A DNA stretch of 64,000 bases, from assembly GCA_040255675.1 (NCBI GenBank), contig JBDZVM010000017.1, forward strand, positions 20,572-84,571, given 5' to 3'. Below the pieces are notes generated by a model. That model did not search any database. It saw only the letters and a list, made by a program, of their open reading frames with translations, and was not told where the DNA came from. Below, one piece after another: positions 43,262-51,972 of this stretch. A program made the position numbers and the translations under genes. Position 1 is the first letter of the stretch. Each line of letters begins with the position of its first letter. The DNA comes from JBDZVM01 sp040255675 (lineage in GTDB: Bacteria; Actinomycetota; Actinomycetes; Acidothermales; Acidothermaceae).

Positions 43262-44247
43262 GCTCGTCTCTCCCGGTGAAACGTCTGATACAAGAAGATG
43301 GTGATCGGCACCAACGAGATCACGAGCAATACCACACCCAGCGCGGAACCGAATCCTATTCGGTGCACCTCACCGACGATGTTGTTCGTCACCAGCACTG
43401 ACAAGAGCTCCAGACCGTTGTGGCCCTTGTTAGTGATGTAAACGAGGTCGAAGGCCCGCAGCGACTCGATGACAGTGACAACGAGAACGACGACGTTGAT
43501 GGGCTTCATCACCGGGAACACAACTCGCCAGAATTTCTGCCATTCGTTGAGGCCGTCGAGGACGGCTGCCTCTTTCAAGGAGCCGTCCACCGACTTCAGC
43601 CCAGCCAGGTACAGCACCATCACATAACCGGCTTGCCGCCAGCTGCCCTCGACTAACACTGCCCAAAGGTTCAGCTTCGGGTTGCCGAGCCAGTCGATGA
43701 GACCGCTACCGCTCGTACGGCCGAGAACGGTGTTGATCAGGCCGTAGTTCGACGAGTAGATGAACTCCCAAATAATCCCGATCAAGGCGAGCGACAACAT
43801 GACAGGCATGAACAGCACGCTCTGGTAGATCCGACTCCCCCGAATGCCTCGATCGATTATCACCGCGAACAGCATCCCCAAGGGCGTCGCGATGAACATG
43901 AAGACCGCGAGCCAGATGAGGTTGTGCCAGACGGCGGGCCAAAACTCCGGATAGACCGTAGCCGCCTGGTGGTAGTTCTGAAACCCGTACCAGCATCCGT
44001 TGTTGAGGATCGCCGGCGTGGGAGGCGGTTTACAGGTCGCCGCGTGGAGCCCGTGAATGCCGTTCCAATTCGTGAAGGAAAGCAGAACGGAGGCAAGGGC
44101 CGGGCCCCACACGAAGAGAATGTCCGCCAGGAGCGGAACGCCGAGCATCAGCGCGACGACGATCTTTTCCCGCTTCGACAGGGATCGGATTCGCCGCCTG
44201 CGCTTGATGCGGGGCGTCGACGGGAGTGAGTCAGTACTCGCCGACAT
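43258..44247 (-). CDS. CUT1-family ABC sugar permease, MalF-like
   Basis: Inner-membrane subunit of about 329 residues. Helix 1 is VALMLGVPLLADILFVWGPALASVLLSF. The EAA loop reads SLKEAAVLDGLNEWQKFWRVVFPVMKPI. The external loop between helices 1 and 2 contains a short cysteine-bearing insert (TCKPPPTPAILNNGC). I chose the ATG at 44247, two bases beyond the binding-protein stop; the longer form would overlap that gene. Confidence 0.93.
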   Translation of the reverse strand: MSASTDSLPSTPRIKRRRRIRSLSKREKIVVALMLGVPLLADILFVWGPALASVLLSFTNWNGIHGLHAATCKPPPTPAILNNGCWYGFQNYHQAATVYPEFWPAVWHNLIWLAVFMFIATPLGMLFAVIIDRGIRGSRIYQSVLFMPVMLSLALIGIIWEFIYSSNYGLINTVLGRTSGSGLIDWLGNPKLNLWAVLVEGSWRQAGYVMVLYLAGLKSVDGSLKEAAVLDGLNEWQKFWRVVFPVMKPINVVVLVVTVIESLRAFDLVYITNKGHNGLELLSVLVTNNIVGEVHRIGFGSALGVVLLVISLVPITIFLYQTFHRERRA

Positions 44248-44248
44248 G

Positions 44249-45652
44249 TTAGGCGGTAAAGATGGTCTTTGCTTGGTCTTCGGCACTCTTCTGGATTGCC
44301 GCGATGTTCGACTTGCTCGGGTCGTCGATAAACTTCTGAATCAAACCGAACATAGCCGAGGCCATCGCCGGATCGGTGTCGCGGTCGAGGAACTGCGAAA
44401 CAGCCTTCTTCGAAGAGATCAGCTGCGCCGACTTCTTCTGCAGTTCGGTGTAGCCGCCGGTGTCCATGTCGTTGGCCATGCCGACGTCCCACTTGTCGGT
44501 CTCGAGGAATTTCGCCTCAGCTTTGCCGCTGCCCATGTACTCGAGCACTTTCTTCGCGCCCTCTACGTTCTTCGCCTTCTTGGCGCACATGTAGCCGTCC
44601 GCCGGTGCCTCCATGTAGTCGACGCCGTACTTGTCGTTCATGGCAGGGAACTCGAAGAAGTCGAGGTCGGGCAAGTTTGCCGCCGAATAGTTCGCGCCGA
44701 CCTGGTTCGAACCCTGGAACATCATGCCGGCCTGCTTGTTTTCGAGCGCCTTCGCGGCGTCTTGCCAAATCCGGCCGTTGGCACCGGTCTGGCAGTAAGG
44801 CAGCAGCTCCGCGTACTGCTCGAACACGGTCGTCACACCCGCATCCGTCCACGGAATTTCGTGCCGCATCAGCTTCATGTGGTAGTCGTAGCCGTTGATG
44901 CGCAGGTCGAGCGTGTCGAAGAACCCGCAGCCGGGCCAGAGGTCTTTGTCGGCGAACGCGAATGGAATGAGGCCGTCGCTCTTCATCTTCTTCGCGAGGT
45001 CGAGCAGGGCCTGCCACGACGTCGGAACCTCGTAGCCTTTTTGCTCGAAGGTACTCTTGTTGTGGAAGAACACCCACGGGTAGTTGTACATAGGTACGAA
45101 GTAGTAGTGCCCGTCCAATCCCTTCGACAGCGCCTTGGCCGCGTCACCGAAATTGGAGCCAATCTTTTCCCACACGTCATCGATCGGTGTAGCGAGGCCC
45201 TGCGCGGCGAAGTAGGCCATGCGGTAGCCGGCGAACCAGGTAAACAGTTCGTCAGGCGTGCCTTGCAGGTAGTTGCTGATGCTCGACTTGAACGTCTCGT
45301 GGTCGACCAAATTCAGCTTGATGTCGACACCAGTCGCGGCGCTTGCCTCTTTGATCAGTGCCTGTTGCGAATCCTTGACGCCGGGGTTCGAGTTGTACGA
45401 ACCGAGACTGATGGCACCTCCACCGCCACCGCCGGACGCGGCACTACTGGAGGCGCCGCCTCCCGCGGGCGCCTGCGACGAGGCGCTGGCCGAGCCGGAA
45501 CCTGAGGAACTACCACAGGCCGCGGAGAGGCCGCCGGGGATGCCGACGACTGCTGCTGTGCCGAGAATCCCCTTGAGAACGCTTCGTCGGGTGATCGGTG
45601 AATCGCCGATCACTGGCTGATTTTGTGAGGCGCCGTGCCTTCGCTGCGGCAT
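44249..45652 (-). CDS. CUT1-family sugar-binding lipoprotein
   Basis: Extracellular solute-binding protein of family 1, about 467 residues. The N-terminus has a twin-arginine-like signal (ITRRSVLKGILGTAAVVGIPGGLSAAC) that ends in a lipobox, so it may be exported folded by Tat and lipidated. A Ser/Gly/Ala linker and a mature domain follow (ELFTWFAGYRMAYFAAQGL, YNYPWVFFHNKSTFEQKGYEVPTSW). ATG at 45652 follows GGAG; two earlier ATG codons at 45667 and 45664 are possible. First gene of the uronide operon. Confidence 0.92.
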   Translation of the reverse strand: MPQRRHGASQNQPVIGDSPITRRSVLKGILGTAAVVGIPGGLSAACGSSSGSGSASASSQAPAGGGASSSAASGGGGGGAISLGSYNSNPGVKDSQQALIKEASAATGVDIKLNLVDHETFKSSISNYLQGTPDELFTWFAGYRMAYFAAQGLATPIDDVWEKIGSNFGDAAKALSKGLDGHYYFVPMYNYPWVFFHNKSTFEQKGYEVPTSWQALLDLAKKMKSDGLIPFAFADKDLWPGCGFFDTLDLRINGYDYHMKLMRHEIPWTDAGVTTVFEQYAELLPYCQTGANGRIWQDAAKALENKQAGMMFQGSNQVGANYSAANLPDLDFFEFPAMNDKYGVDYMEAPADGYMCAKKAKNVEGAKKVLEYMGSGKAEAKFLETDKWDVGMANDMDTGGYTELQKKSAQLISSKKAVSQFLDRDTDPAMASAMFGLIQKFIDDPSKSNIAAIQKSAEDQAKTIFTA

Positions 45653-45960
45653 GATGTGCTCCATCATTCTGGGCGACCGCTGCCACGCTCGACGAGTCGA
45701 CGACAGCAGGTCGCAGGTCTATGAACTGCATTCCAATACGAATACCTACGGACGGAGAGTCCCTTCCGGAGCGGTATCCGAAGGCTAGTACGCCGTTTTC
45801 CTTTGAAAAGCACGAGTTGGCAGTGGCTAACGCTTTTTCACAGAACGCCTTGGCACACGCTCAGCCCGCGTCTACAGTGAGGCCGTCGACGTAAAACAGC
45901 CGTTTGGTGCTGCCAAGCAGGCGCAAATCGCGATGTGATCGTGGTCAGGTGAGGAGCACG
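45653..45960. promoter_or_regulatory. Divergent intergenic region between sugar importer and IclR gene
   Basis: About 308 bases without a supported gene between the minus-strand importer operon and the plus-strand iclR/CoA-transferase pair. It includes a GGACGGAGAGTCCCTTCCGG tract with short imperfect inverted repeats near 45749-45776, a reasonable place for an IclR site, but the symmetry is weak. No clear promoter boxes seen. Confidence 0.35.
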
Positions 45961-46785
45961 ATGCCCGACGGCGTCAAGGACGTCAAAGATGGCGACGCAC
46001 GAAGGCAGGGCCCTCGCCATGTGCAGGCGGTGGAGCACGCCGTCGACGTGCTCGAATACATGGCGATGCTCGGCAGCGGCACCCGGGTGAGCGAAATCTC
46101 ACGACATACAGGGCTGAGCAAGGCAACAGTTCATCATTTGCTCGGCACGCTGGCCAAGCGCGGGCTCGTAATTCACGACGCACAAACCGCGCTCTACCGA
46201 CTGGGCTGGAGTCTTTACGAACTCGGATCGGCTGTGGTGCGCGACATCGACGTTTCTCGAATCGCACGGCCGTTTCTCGATCGCCTCGCTGCCCGCACCG
46301 CCGAATCGACATTACTCGGCATTCTCGACGACGACAGCGTCTTGTACCTCGACCGAGGTACGCCGCCGACCGCTTTCCCGATGGTCGCCGCGGCCGGGCG
46401 GCGTGGGCCGTTGCACGCAACGGCCTCGGGCAAGCTTCTACTGGCATTTGCCGATCGAAGTTTGATCGACCTCGAGCTTGCCAAGCCGCTGCAAAAGTTC
46501 ACGAAAACAACAGTCACTGACCCGAAGGTTTTGCGCCGCCAGCTGGCGCAGGTACGTGCGATGGGCTACGCCACCTGTTGGCAAGAAAGCGAGGTCGGCC
46601 TTTGCTCCGTCGCCGTCCCGCTACGCGACTACACGGGAGACGTCGTCGCGTCTCTCGCGCTGGTGGGCCCAGCCGGCAGGCTTGCGCCTCGTAACGTGCA
46701 AACGCATCTGGTCGCGCTTCGCGAGGTCGCCACCGACATCGCGACTCGACTCGGTGCCCGTTCGATTGACGTGAGCGCACGATGA
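45961..46785 (+). CDS. IclR-family regulator
   Basis: Transcription factor of 274 residues. The winged helix has VQAVEHAVDVLEYMAMLG and EISRHTGLSKATVHHLLGTLAKRGLV; the effector domain has GPLHATASGKLLLAFADRS and GYATCWQESEVGLCSVAVPLRDY. ATG at 45961 follows GAGGAG; a 19-codon upstream extension is not supported. The stop overlaps the CoA-transferase start as ATGA, so it is the likely regulator of that gene and possibly of the divergent importer. Confidence 0.93.
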   Translation: MPDGVKDVKDGDARRQGPRHVQAVEHAVDVLEYMAMLGSGTRVSEISRHTGLSKATVHHLLGTLAKRGLVIHDAQTALYRLGWSLYELGSAVVRDIDVSRIARPFLDRLAARTAESTLLGILDDDSVLYLDRGTPPTAFPMVAAAGRRGPLHATASGKLLLAFADRSLIDLELAKPLQKFTKTTVTDPKVLRRQLAQVRAMGYATCWQESEVGLCSVAVPLRDYTGDVVASLALVGPAGRLAPRNVQTHLVALREVATDIATRLGARSIDVSAR

Positions 46786-48344
46786 GCGTCGTCCGAAGTG
46801 CCGCGCAGGCCGCGACGATGATCCCCGACGGCGCGACTGTCATGGTCGACGGATCGGGTGGCGGCGTCAACGAACCCACCGTTGTGCTGCGGGCGATCGA
46901 GGAGCGTTACCTGCGCGGCGACGGCCCTCACAATCTGACTGTGATGCACATCTCTGGCGTCGGCGACGGGGACGGCGGTGGCATCGACAGATTTGCCCAT
47001 CGCGGAATGACGCGCCGCGTTATCGGCGGTCACTGGGGTTGGTCGCCGCGCATGCAGACGTTGGCCGCTGAAAACGCGATCGAGGCATACTGCTTGCCGC
47101 AAGGGGTGCTGTCGCACCTGATGCGAGAGACCGCGGCACGCCGGCCCGGGCTCGTGACCAAAGTAGGGATCGCGACGTTCGTCGATCCGCGCGTTGACGG
47201 CGGCCGGCTCAACGAAGCCGCCCGTGACGATTTGGTAGACGTCGTGTCTTTGGCCGGCGACGAATTTCTTTTCTACCGCTCCATTCCGGTCGACGTCGCC
47301 TTAATTCGCGGCAGTGTCGCCGACGAGCGCGGCAATATCACGATGGACGACGAGGGGCTGTTCGCCGAAACGCTGTCAACGGCCCAGGCCGCGAAGAACT
47401 CGGGCGGCGTCGTCATCGCGCAGGTTCGCGAACTCGTGGCTGCCGGTTCGCTCGACCCTCGGCGCGTCAAGGTACCGGGCATCCTCGTCGATGCCGTTGT
47501 AGTCGATCCGAATCAGCGACTGTCGGTCGCGACGCTCGCCGACCCGGCATTGACCGGAGCCTCGAGACGGCGCGACCGGGTTCCATCGCCGTCCCGAATA
47601 CCATTCGACGTGCGCAAGGTGATCGCGCGGCGCGCGGCGGGTGAGCTCCGTGAATCCGATGTCGTGAACCTCGGCTTCGGCATGCCCGACGGAGTTGCCG
47701 CCGTCCTCGACGAAGAAGGTCTGAGCGAGGCCGTGACGTTCACGATCGAGCAAGGCCACGTCGGTGGGGTGCCGGCGGGCGGCACCGACTTCGGGCTCGC
47801 GCGCTACCCCGAAGCTTCCATCGACGCTGGTTACCAATTCGACTGGATCGACGGCGGCGGTATTGATATTGCGGTGCTCTCCTTCGCGCAGGTCGATGCC
47901 GCAGGCAACGTCAATGTCGGGCGCTTCGGCTCGCGCGCGCCGGGAGTCGGCGGATTTGTCAACATATCGCAGGGCGCGCGACGCGTCGTCTTCGTCGGCA
48001 CATTCGTCGCGGGCCACGACCCGTACGAGATCAGCGACGGTCGCATCAAAGTGCCGGCGGCAGGCGCGGCCAAGTTCGTCCAGAAGGTCGAGCAGATTTC
48101 CTTCGCGGCTTCGACGGCGAACGGCAAGCCGGTGCACTACGTCACCGAGCGCGCGGTATTCGAACTCACGCCGGATGGTCCGGTGCTCACCGAAATCGCC
48201 CCTGGCGTCGATTTGAAGGCCGATGTCTTGGCACATATGGGATTCGTTCCACGCGTGAGCCCAAACCTGCGCGTTATGAACCCTTCGCTCTTCACCGACT
48301 CGTTGCTCAGCCTTCAATTGCGGGTGCCGAGTAAGGTTCGCTAA
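46782..48344 (+). CDS. Fused acyl-CoA:carboxylate CoA-transferase (family I, YdiF-like)
   Basis: A 520-residue protein with alpha and beta CoA-transferase domains joined. The alpha part begins SAAQAATMIPDGATVMVDGSGGGVNEPTVVL; the beta part has NLGFGMPDGVAAVLDEEG and the catalytic-glutamate segment TIEQGHVGGVPAGG. It moves CoA between an acyl-CoA and acetate or another acid. The acetoacetyl-CoA synthetase gene 9 kb away hints at ketone-body-type metabolism, but the substrate is not readable. Coupled to the iclR gene by a four-base overlap. Confidence 0.92.
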   Translation: MSVVRSAAQAATMIPDGATVMVDGSGGGVNEPTVVLRAIEERYLRGDGPHNLTVMHISGVGDGDGGGIDRFAHRGMTRRVIGGHWGWSPRMQTLAAENAIEAYCLPQGVLSHLMRETAARRPGLVTKVGIATFVDPRVDGGRLNEAARDDLVDVVSLAGDEFLFYRSIPVDVALIRGSVADERGNITMDDEGLFAETLSTAQAAKNSGGVVIAQVRELVAAGSLDPRRVKVPGILVDAVVVDPNQRLSVATLADPALTGASRRRDRVPSPSRIPFDVRKVIARRAAGELRESDVVNLGFGMPDGVAAVLDEEGLSEAVTFTIEQGHVGGVPAGGTDFGLARYPEASIDAGYQFDWIDGGGIDIAVLSFAQVDAAGNVNVGRFGSRAPGVGGFVNISQGARRVVFVGTFVAGHDPYEISDGRIKVPAAGAAKFVQKVEQISFAASTANGKPVHYVTERAVFELTPDGPVLTEIAPGVDLKADVLAHMGFVPRVSPNLRVMNPSLFTDSLLSLQLRVPSKVR

Positions 48345-48890
48345 GGAGTATTGACAGAGCCTCGACGCCCCGACTTGCAATGCGAAGCGCGATCAGCATG
48401 TTGATTTTGCCGCCGAACGCCTCCACCCGGCCACATCACCCATGCGACTTCGCAATGCTGTGCCCACTGTTCTCCACGAGCCATCGATACTGCGACCCAT
48501 CGGGTTCGTTCGCGGAACTCGAGCACGCCAACTCTGGAGAGCGCTGAGACGAACTTGTTCCGTGCCACCTTCGTCAAACGGAAATTCGTCGGATGACCCA
48601 TCGTGCGGTTGCCGACCCTAGAAGCCGCGCTCACGCCAAGGCTGACCGCTGAATGTGCCGGCGAACGTAGCGACGAAGTGCGCTCCGCCCGCCGGAGATG
48701 TTGCCGGATCTAAGGAAGGTGGGTGATAGCTCATCGCGGGAGTGACGCGCGGACGCCCTGACCTCGCGCCTAATCCCACCCTGCAGACGCCTGACCTGCG
48801 ACTTTGCGACCGCTGGACACGTGCCGGCCGATCATGCTAGTTTGACGCGCGTGCTGCCCCAATGGGTGCCCACTAAACGGAGGAGTATTT
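48345..48890. other. Gene-poor region before amidase gene
   Basis: About 546 bases with no gene I can support. Frames on the minus strand here have mixed, broken coding character (for example FGGKINMLIALRIASRG in one frame near 48360-48430), which suggests a decayed gene, but I cannot assign a family. The last 50 bases hold the ribosome site GGAGGAG of the following gene. Confidence 0.45.
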
Positions 48891-49460
48891 GTGAGCGCTA
48901 AGCGGTCCACGGCCAGACGGCTTCGACGAAACGCGATCCACCGTGCGAGCGCCATCAACTATGCGAACGCGTATGAGTTTAACCGTAATTCGAATTATCC
49001 AAACTTCTCGGACAACTGTACGAATTACGCAAGCCAGGTTTGGCACGAGGGGGCGGGTGTCCCGGAGGACAACAACTGGGAGGAGTTCGAGTTCGCCCCA
49101 GGGGGCTATTACTACACGCACTCTTGGTCGGTTGCGTCGGATTTCTTGAGCTTTTGGTCAGGCGATCCGTACGTTATTACCCGCACGATCAGCGGAAGTC
49201 AAATGCAGCAGCCCTATAACGGACTCGACCTAGGCGACGCTATCGTCTATGACTCAGGTAATAACAGCGGCTCTGCCGACTGGCACCACACAGCGATCGA
49301 ACACCACTGGAATAGTTCTGGAGACTTTGAGATTCAGAACACAACTAACGAAGTTGTTGCATGGAACCAGTGGTATTATACGCACAACGCTACACACCAG
49401 GCGAACATGCGTGCCCACGGATGGCGCGCAATCCATCCCACGAGTTCTGACTACAACTAA
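48891..49460 (+). CDS. Amidase-domain protein (Amidase_6-like), probable foreign origin
   Basis: A 189-residue single-domain cysteine-hydrolase-like protein. NYANAYEFNRNSNYPNFSDNC with C43 in DNCTNYASQ is the start of the putative amidase domain of PF12671, and LGDAIVYD followed by WHHTAIEHHW (H132/H133) fits its second half, so a Cys-His pair is present. It lacks an obvious signal peptide; the N-terminus is Arg-rich. Codons are clearly AT-richer than all neighbours and Asn/Tyr content is high, suggesting transfer. GTG start behind GGAGGAG. Substrate unknown; peptidoglycan peptides or a secreted peptide are possible. Confidence 0.8.
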   Translation: MSAKRSTARRLRRNAIHRASAINYANAYEFNRNSNYPNFSDNCTNYASQVWHEGAGVPEDNNWEEFEFAPGGYYYTHSWSVASDFLSFWSGDPYVITRTISGSQMQQPYNGLDLGDAIVYDSGNNSGSADWHHTAIEHHWNSSGDFEIQNTTNEVVAWNQWYYTHNATHQANMRAHGWRAIHPTSSDYN

Positions 49461-49551
49461 CACGGAATGTGCAACTCACCGGCCTTCAGCCGTATAGCAG
49501 CTTGTTCGCAAGGTTCCCGCACCTATACAGCTGGAGGCCGGTGGACACCCG

Positions 49552-49869
49552 GTGGTTGCCTTGCGTAGGCCGCTGAAGGTGCAGTTCGCCGTAGCGGCGG
49601 TCTATGCGGCCGTCGTGGCTACGTTGCTTCTCCTTCCCGAACGGACACCCACCTACAGCTGCCCCAGCATTCCGGTTGCGGATTTGCTGCATCCCGCTCC
49701 AGAAATCCGGCCGGCTCCCGACTTCTTCGACCTCAACCGGCAATGCAACCGCGACGCGCGACTCCGAGGTGCTGTCGCGCTCGGCGTGACTATGGGCGTC
49801 GTAGTTGTCGGAGCGTCTGTACGGGTGCGACGCCGGCGTACGAACCGCCGTGAGCCTAGATCGTATTAA
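49552..49869 (+). CDS. Small two-helix membrane protein
   Basis: A 105-residue frame with helix 1 VQFAVAAVYAAVVATLLLL (about residues 10-28), a loop with two cysteines (YSCPSIP; NRQCNRD) and PDFFDLN, then helix 2 GAVALGVTMGVVVVGASV and an Arg-rich end. The topology puts the Cys loop outside, where a disulfide could form. I recognise no family. The start is GTG with a distant GGAGG. Probably real because of the regular topology, but unproven. Confidence 0.5.
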   Translation: MVALRRPLKVQFAVAAVYAAVVATLLLLPERTPTYSCPSIPVADLLHPAPEIRPAPDFFDLNRQCNRDARLRGAVALGVTMGVVVVGASVRVRRRRTNRREPRSY

Positions 49870-49969
49870 AGCCCGCGCGTCACGTCGCTTTGGGCCTAAC
49901 CCTATGAGCCGCGCGGAACTATCGACCAGACGAATACAACAGTCGGGCGGTTATTCGGGTGTCGAGCGT

Positions 49970-50695
49970 CTACCAGGCCAGGCTGCGGTGGCCGTCGAAG
50001 AACCCGCCGGTAGGCCCCTCCGGCTCAATCGTCGCCATCGTGGCGATGATTTCGACACCCTCCTCAAGGGTTTGGGCTCTGCGGTGGTTGTTGGGGTCGG
50101 TGGCGGTCTGGCCGAAGTTGACGGTGTTGACGTGAACTTGCGGGGGCTCTTGGCGTACTGACTGCCTGGTGAAGGTATTGAGTGCGGCTCTCGAGGACGG
50201 GCAGGCGAGGCCCTTCAGCGTCGACTCGAACCGCTCGCGTCGGTCGTGACAGCCAGAGCTCCCATGCCGCTGCTCACGTTGACGTAACCGGTGCCGATGA
50301 GCGCGGCAGCAGCGGCAGGAACGCGTGCTTGACGCGAACGACCGAATATCTGTTCGCGCAGACGCGCGGCAGCTGCTCGGCAGTCGTCTGCGCCGCCGGC
50401 ACGAAGCCGCCCGCGATGCCAGCATGCCTTCATGCACTCCGGCGCTTCGCGACCGCTTGCGCTTCCGCCCATAACAGCACGTCGTCGGCATCGGATGCCG
50501 CGCTAACAATTCCTGGGCTGCGGCTGTAACGAGTGCACGCTGAGAGACGAGCTCCGACCCGTCTTGTGCCCCGAGCGCTAACGCGACATCGACCAAACTC
50601 GGCTTCGCCGTCGGATGCTGCCGATAATGCTCGTCGAGAGCAGCGTGCATCGCCGCGATCTCTATAACCGACCGCCGCACTGTGACAGTCAACAC
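49970..50695 (-). pseudogene. Frameshifted SDR-family pseudogene
   Basis: No single frame carries the protein, but consecutive frames hold pieces of a short-chain dehydrogenase in the right order along the minus strand: a piece like RYSVVRVKHAFLPLLPRSSAP (near 50300-50360), then TGYVNVSSGMGALAV (near 50245-50290), then VNTVNFGQTATD and EGPTGGFFDGHRSLAW at the 3' end. At least two frameshifts separate them. The 5' third (from 50695) has a different, unrecognised coding-like stretch and may be another broken gene. Not expected to make a working enzyme. Confidence 0.7.
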
Positions 50696-50729
50696 CGTCG
50701 TCGCAGGCGTGGGCGCTGCAACAGGACGC

Positions 50730-51014
50730 TTATTCGGACGGCGTCGAGTCGCCGGTCAAGACGTTGTCGTAAATGTCTTTGCACTCAGGGCAGACCGGAA
50801 AACGCTTCGGGTCGCGCGACGGCACCCATACCTTGCCGCACAGCGCGGTGATCGGCGTGCCCATCACAGAGGCCTCGACGATCTTTTCTTTGGGCGCGTA
50901 GTGCGCGAAACGCTCGTGGTCGCCCTCGTCGTTCGACAACCGGGGTGTCGGCGTCTCGGTCTCTGGCAGCGTGGTCGTCTCGCCCAGGCCGGGCAGCGTC
51001 TCGATCTCACTCAT
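50730..51014 (-). CDS. DUF3039 domain protein
   Basis: A 94-residue actinobacterial protein. The conserved core is HERFAHYAPKEKIVEASVMGTPITALCGKVWVPSRDPKRFPVCPECKDIYD, with one Cys in TALCGK and a CPEC pair that together could bind a metal. Function unknown. It stands alone between the decayed region and yqgE on the same strand. Confidence 0.92.
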   Translation of the reverse strand: MSEIETLPGLGETTTLPETETPTPRLSNDEGDHERFAHYAPKEKIVEASVMGTPITALCGKVWVPSRDPKRFPVCPECKDIYDNVLTGDSTPSE

Positions 51015-51044
51015 ACTGACGAATTCTAGCCCTCGCCGGCACGG

Positions 51045-51608
51045 CTAGTTCTGAGTCGGATCGATCGGCATGGTGTGCAACATCGCCAACTCACCGCCCT
51101 GACGGCGCAGCACCCGCGACCACAACGTTTCCGGGGACGACGTGAAAGCGTCGTCCGGCTCAGCGGGAACCACGATCCAACCGCCCAACCGCAGCTCCGT
51201 CTCGAGCTGGCCCGCGCCCCAGCCCGCGTAGCCGGCGAAGAACCGCAGCCCGTCGAGCGACCCGGCCAGATCGTCCGGTGAGCGGTCGAGATCGACCGCG
51301 CCGATGCGGCCCACCAGCGACGTCCACCCGCTCGGCGTAACACCCGAACGCGCGCGGCCGAGACACACGACGACCTGCGGCGTCACCGGACCTCCCATGT
51401 GCACGACTGCCGGCTCGCTCGCGACTTGCGCCCACCCAGGAAGCGCGTCACACGCGGAGATCTCGCTCGGACGGTTCAAGATGACGCCCAGCGCGCCGTC
51501 GCCGTCGTGATCGAGCATCAAGATGACGCTGCGAGTGAAGTTCGGATCGTCGAGGGTCGGCGACGCGACGAGCAGGCTTCCGGCCAGCGATGATCCGACA
51601 GACGTCAT
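51045..51608 (-). CDS. YqgE/AlgH family protein
   Basis: A 187-residue soluble protein with the UPF0301 pattern: SLAGSLLVASPTLDDPNFTRSVILMLDHDGDGALGVILNRPS at the N-terminus, MGGPVTPQVVVCLGR in the middle and FFAGYAGWGAGQLETELRLGGW towards the end. Biochemical function is not established. It lies 39 bases from the rhodanese gene and 30 bases from DUF3039, same strand. Confidence 0.94.
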   Translation of the reverse strand: MTSVGSSLAGSLLVASPTLDDPNFTRSVILMLDHDGDGALGVILNRPSEISACDALPGWAQVASEPAVVHMGGPVTPQVVVCLGRARSGVTPSGWTSLVGRIGAVDLDRSPDDLAGSLDGLRFFAGYAGWGAGQLETELRLGGWIVVPAEPDDAFTSSPETLWSRVLRRQGGELAMLHTMPIDPTQN

Positions 51609-51647
51609 GGCACCATCATGCCGCTACTCGGCCGAAAACCACGCGCA

Positions 51648-51953
51648 TCAGGAAACGACGACGGGTAGACCGGCGGCCTCCCAGGCCTCCATGCCGCCGA
51701 TCACGTTCACCGCGCGCCAGCCGCCGCGATTCAACGCGTCAGCGACAGCGGCCGAACGCCCGCCGACATGGCAAATGCACGCGATCAGCCGATCAACCGG
51801 GATCTCACCAGCGCGCGCCGAAATCTCCGACATCGGCAAATGCACGGCGTCGGGCGCGTGACCGGCGTCCCATTCAACTTTTTCCCGGACGTCGAGCAAC
51901 AGCGCCCCCTCGCTCAAAACGCCGGCGACGTCCCGCACGGTGATATCGGCCAT
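51648..51953 (-). CDS. Rhodanese-like sulfurtransferase domain protein
   Basis: Single rhodanese domain, 101 residues. The active-site loop is ICHVGGRSA with Cys61 as the likely sulfur carrier; LLLDVREKVEWDAGHAPDAVHLPMSEI is the typical N-terminal half, and GGMEAWEAAGLPV the end. A single six-residue loop suggests a thiosulfate/persulfide sulfurtransferase rather than a Cdc25-like phosphatase. Specific role unknown. Confidence 0.93.
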   Translation of the reverse strand: MADITVRDVAGVLSEGALLLDVREKVEWDAGHAPDAVHLPMSEISARAGEIPVDRLIACICHVGGRSAAVADALNRGGWRAVNVIGGMEAWEAAGLPVVVS

Positions 51954-51972
51954 CTGCCGATCGTAGCCTTTG

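Noticed and set aside
48341..48634. Minus-strand reading frame as a gene or transposase remnant
   Set aside because: Mixed coding character, no motif, and it overlaps the end of the CoA-transferase gene; kept only as possible decayed DNA.
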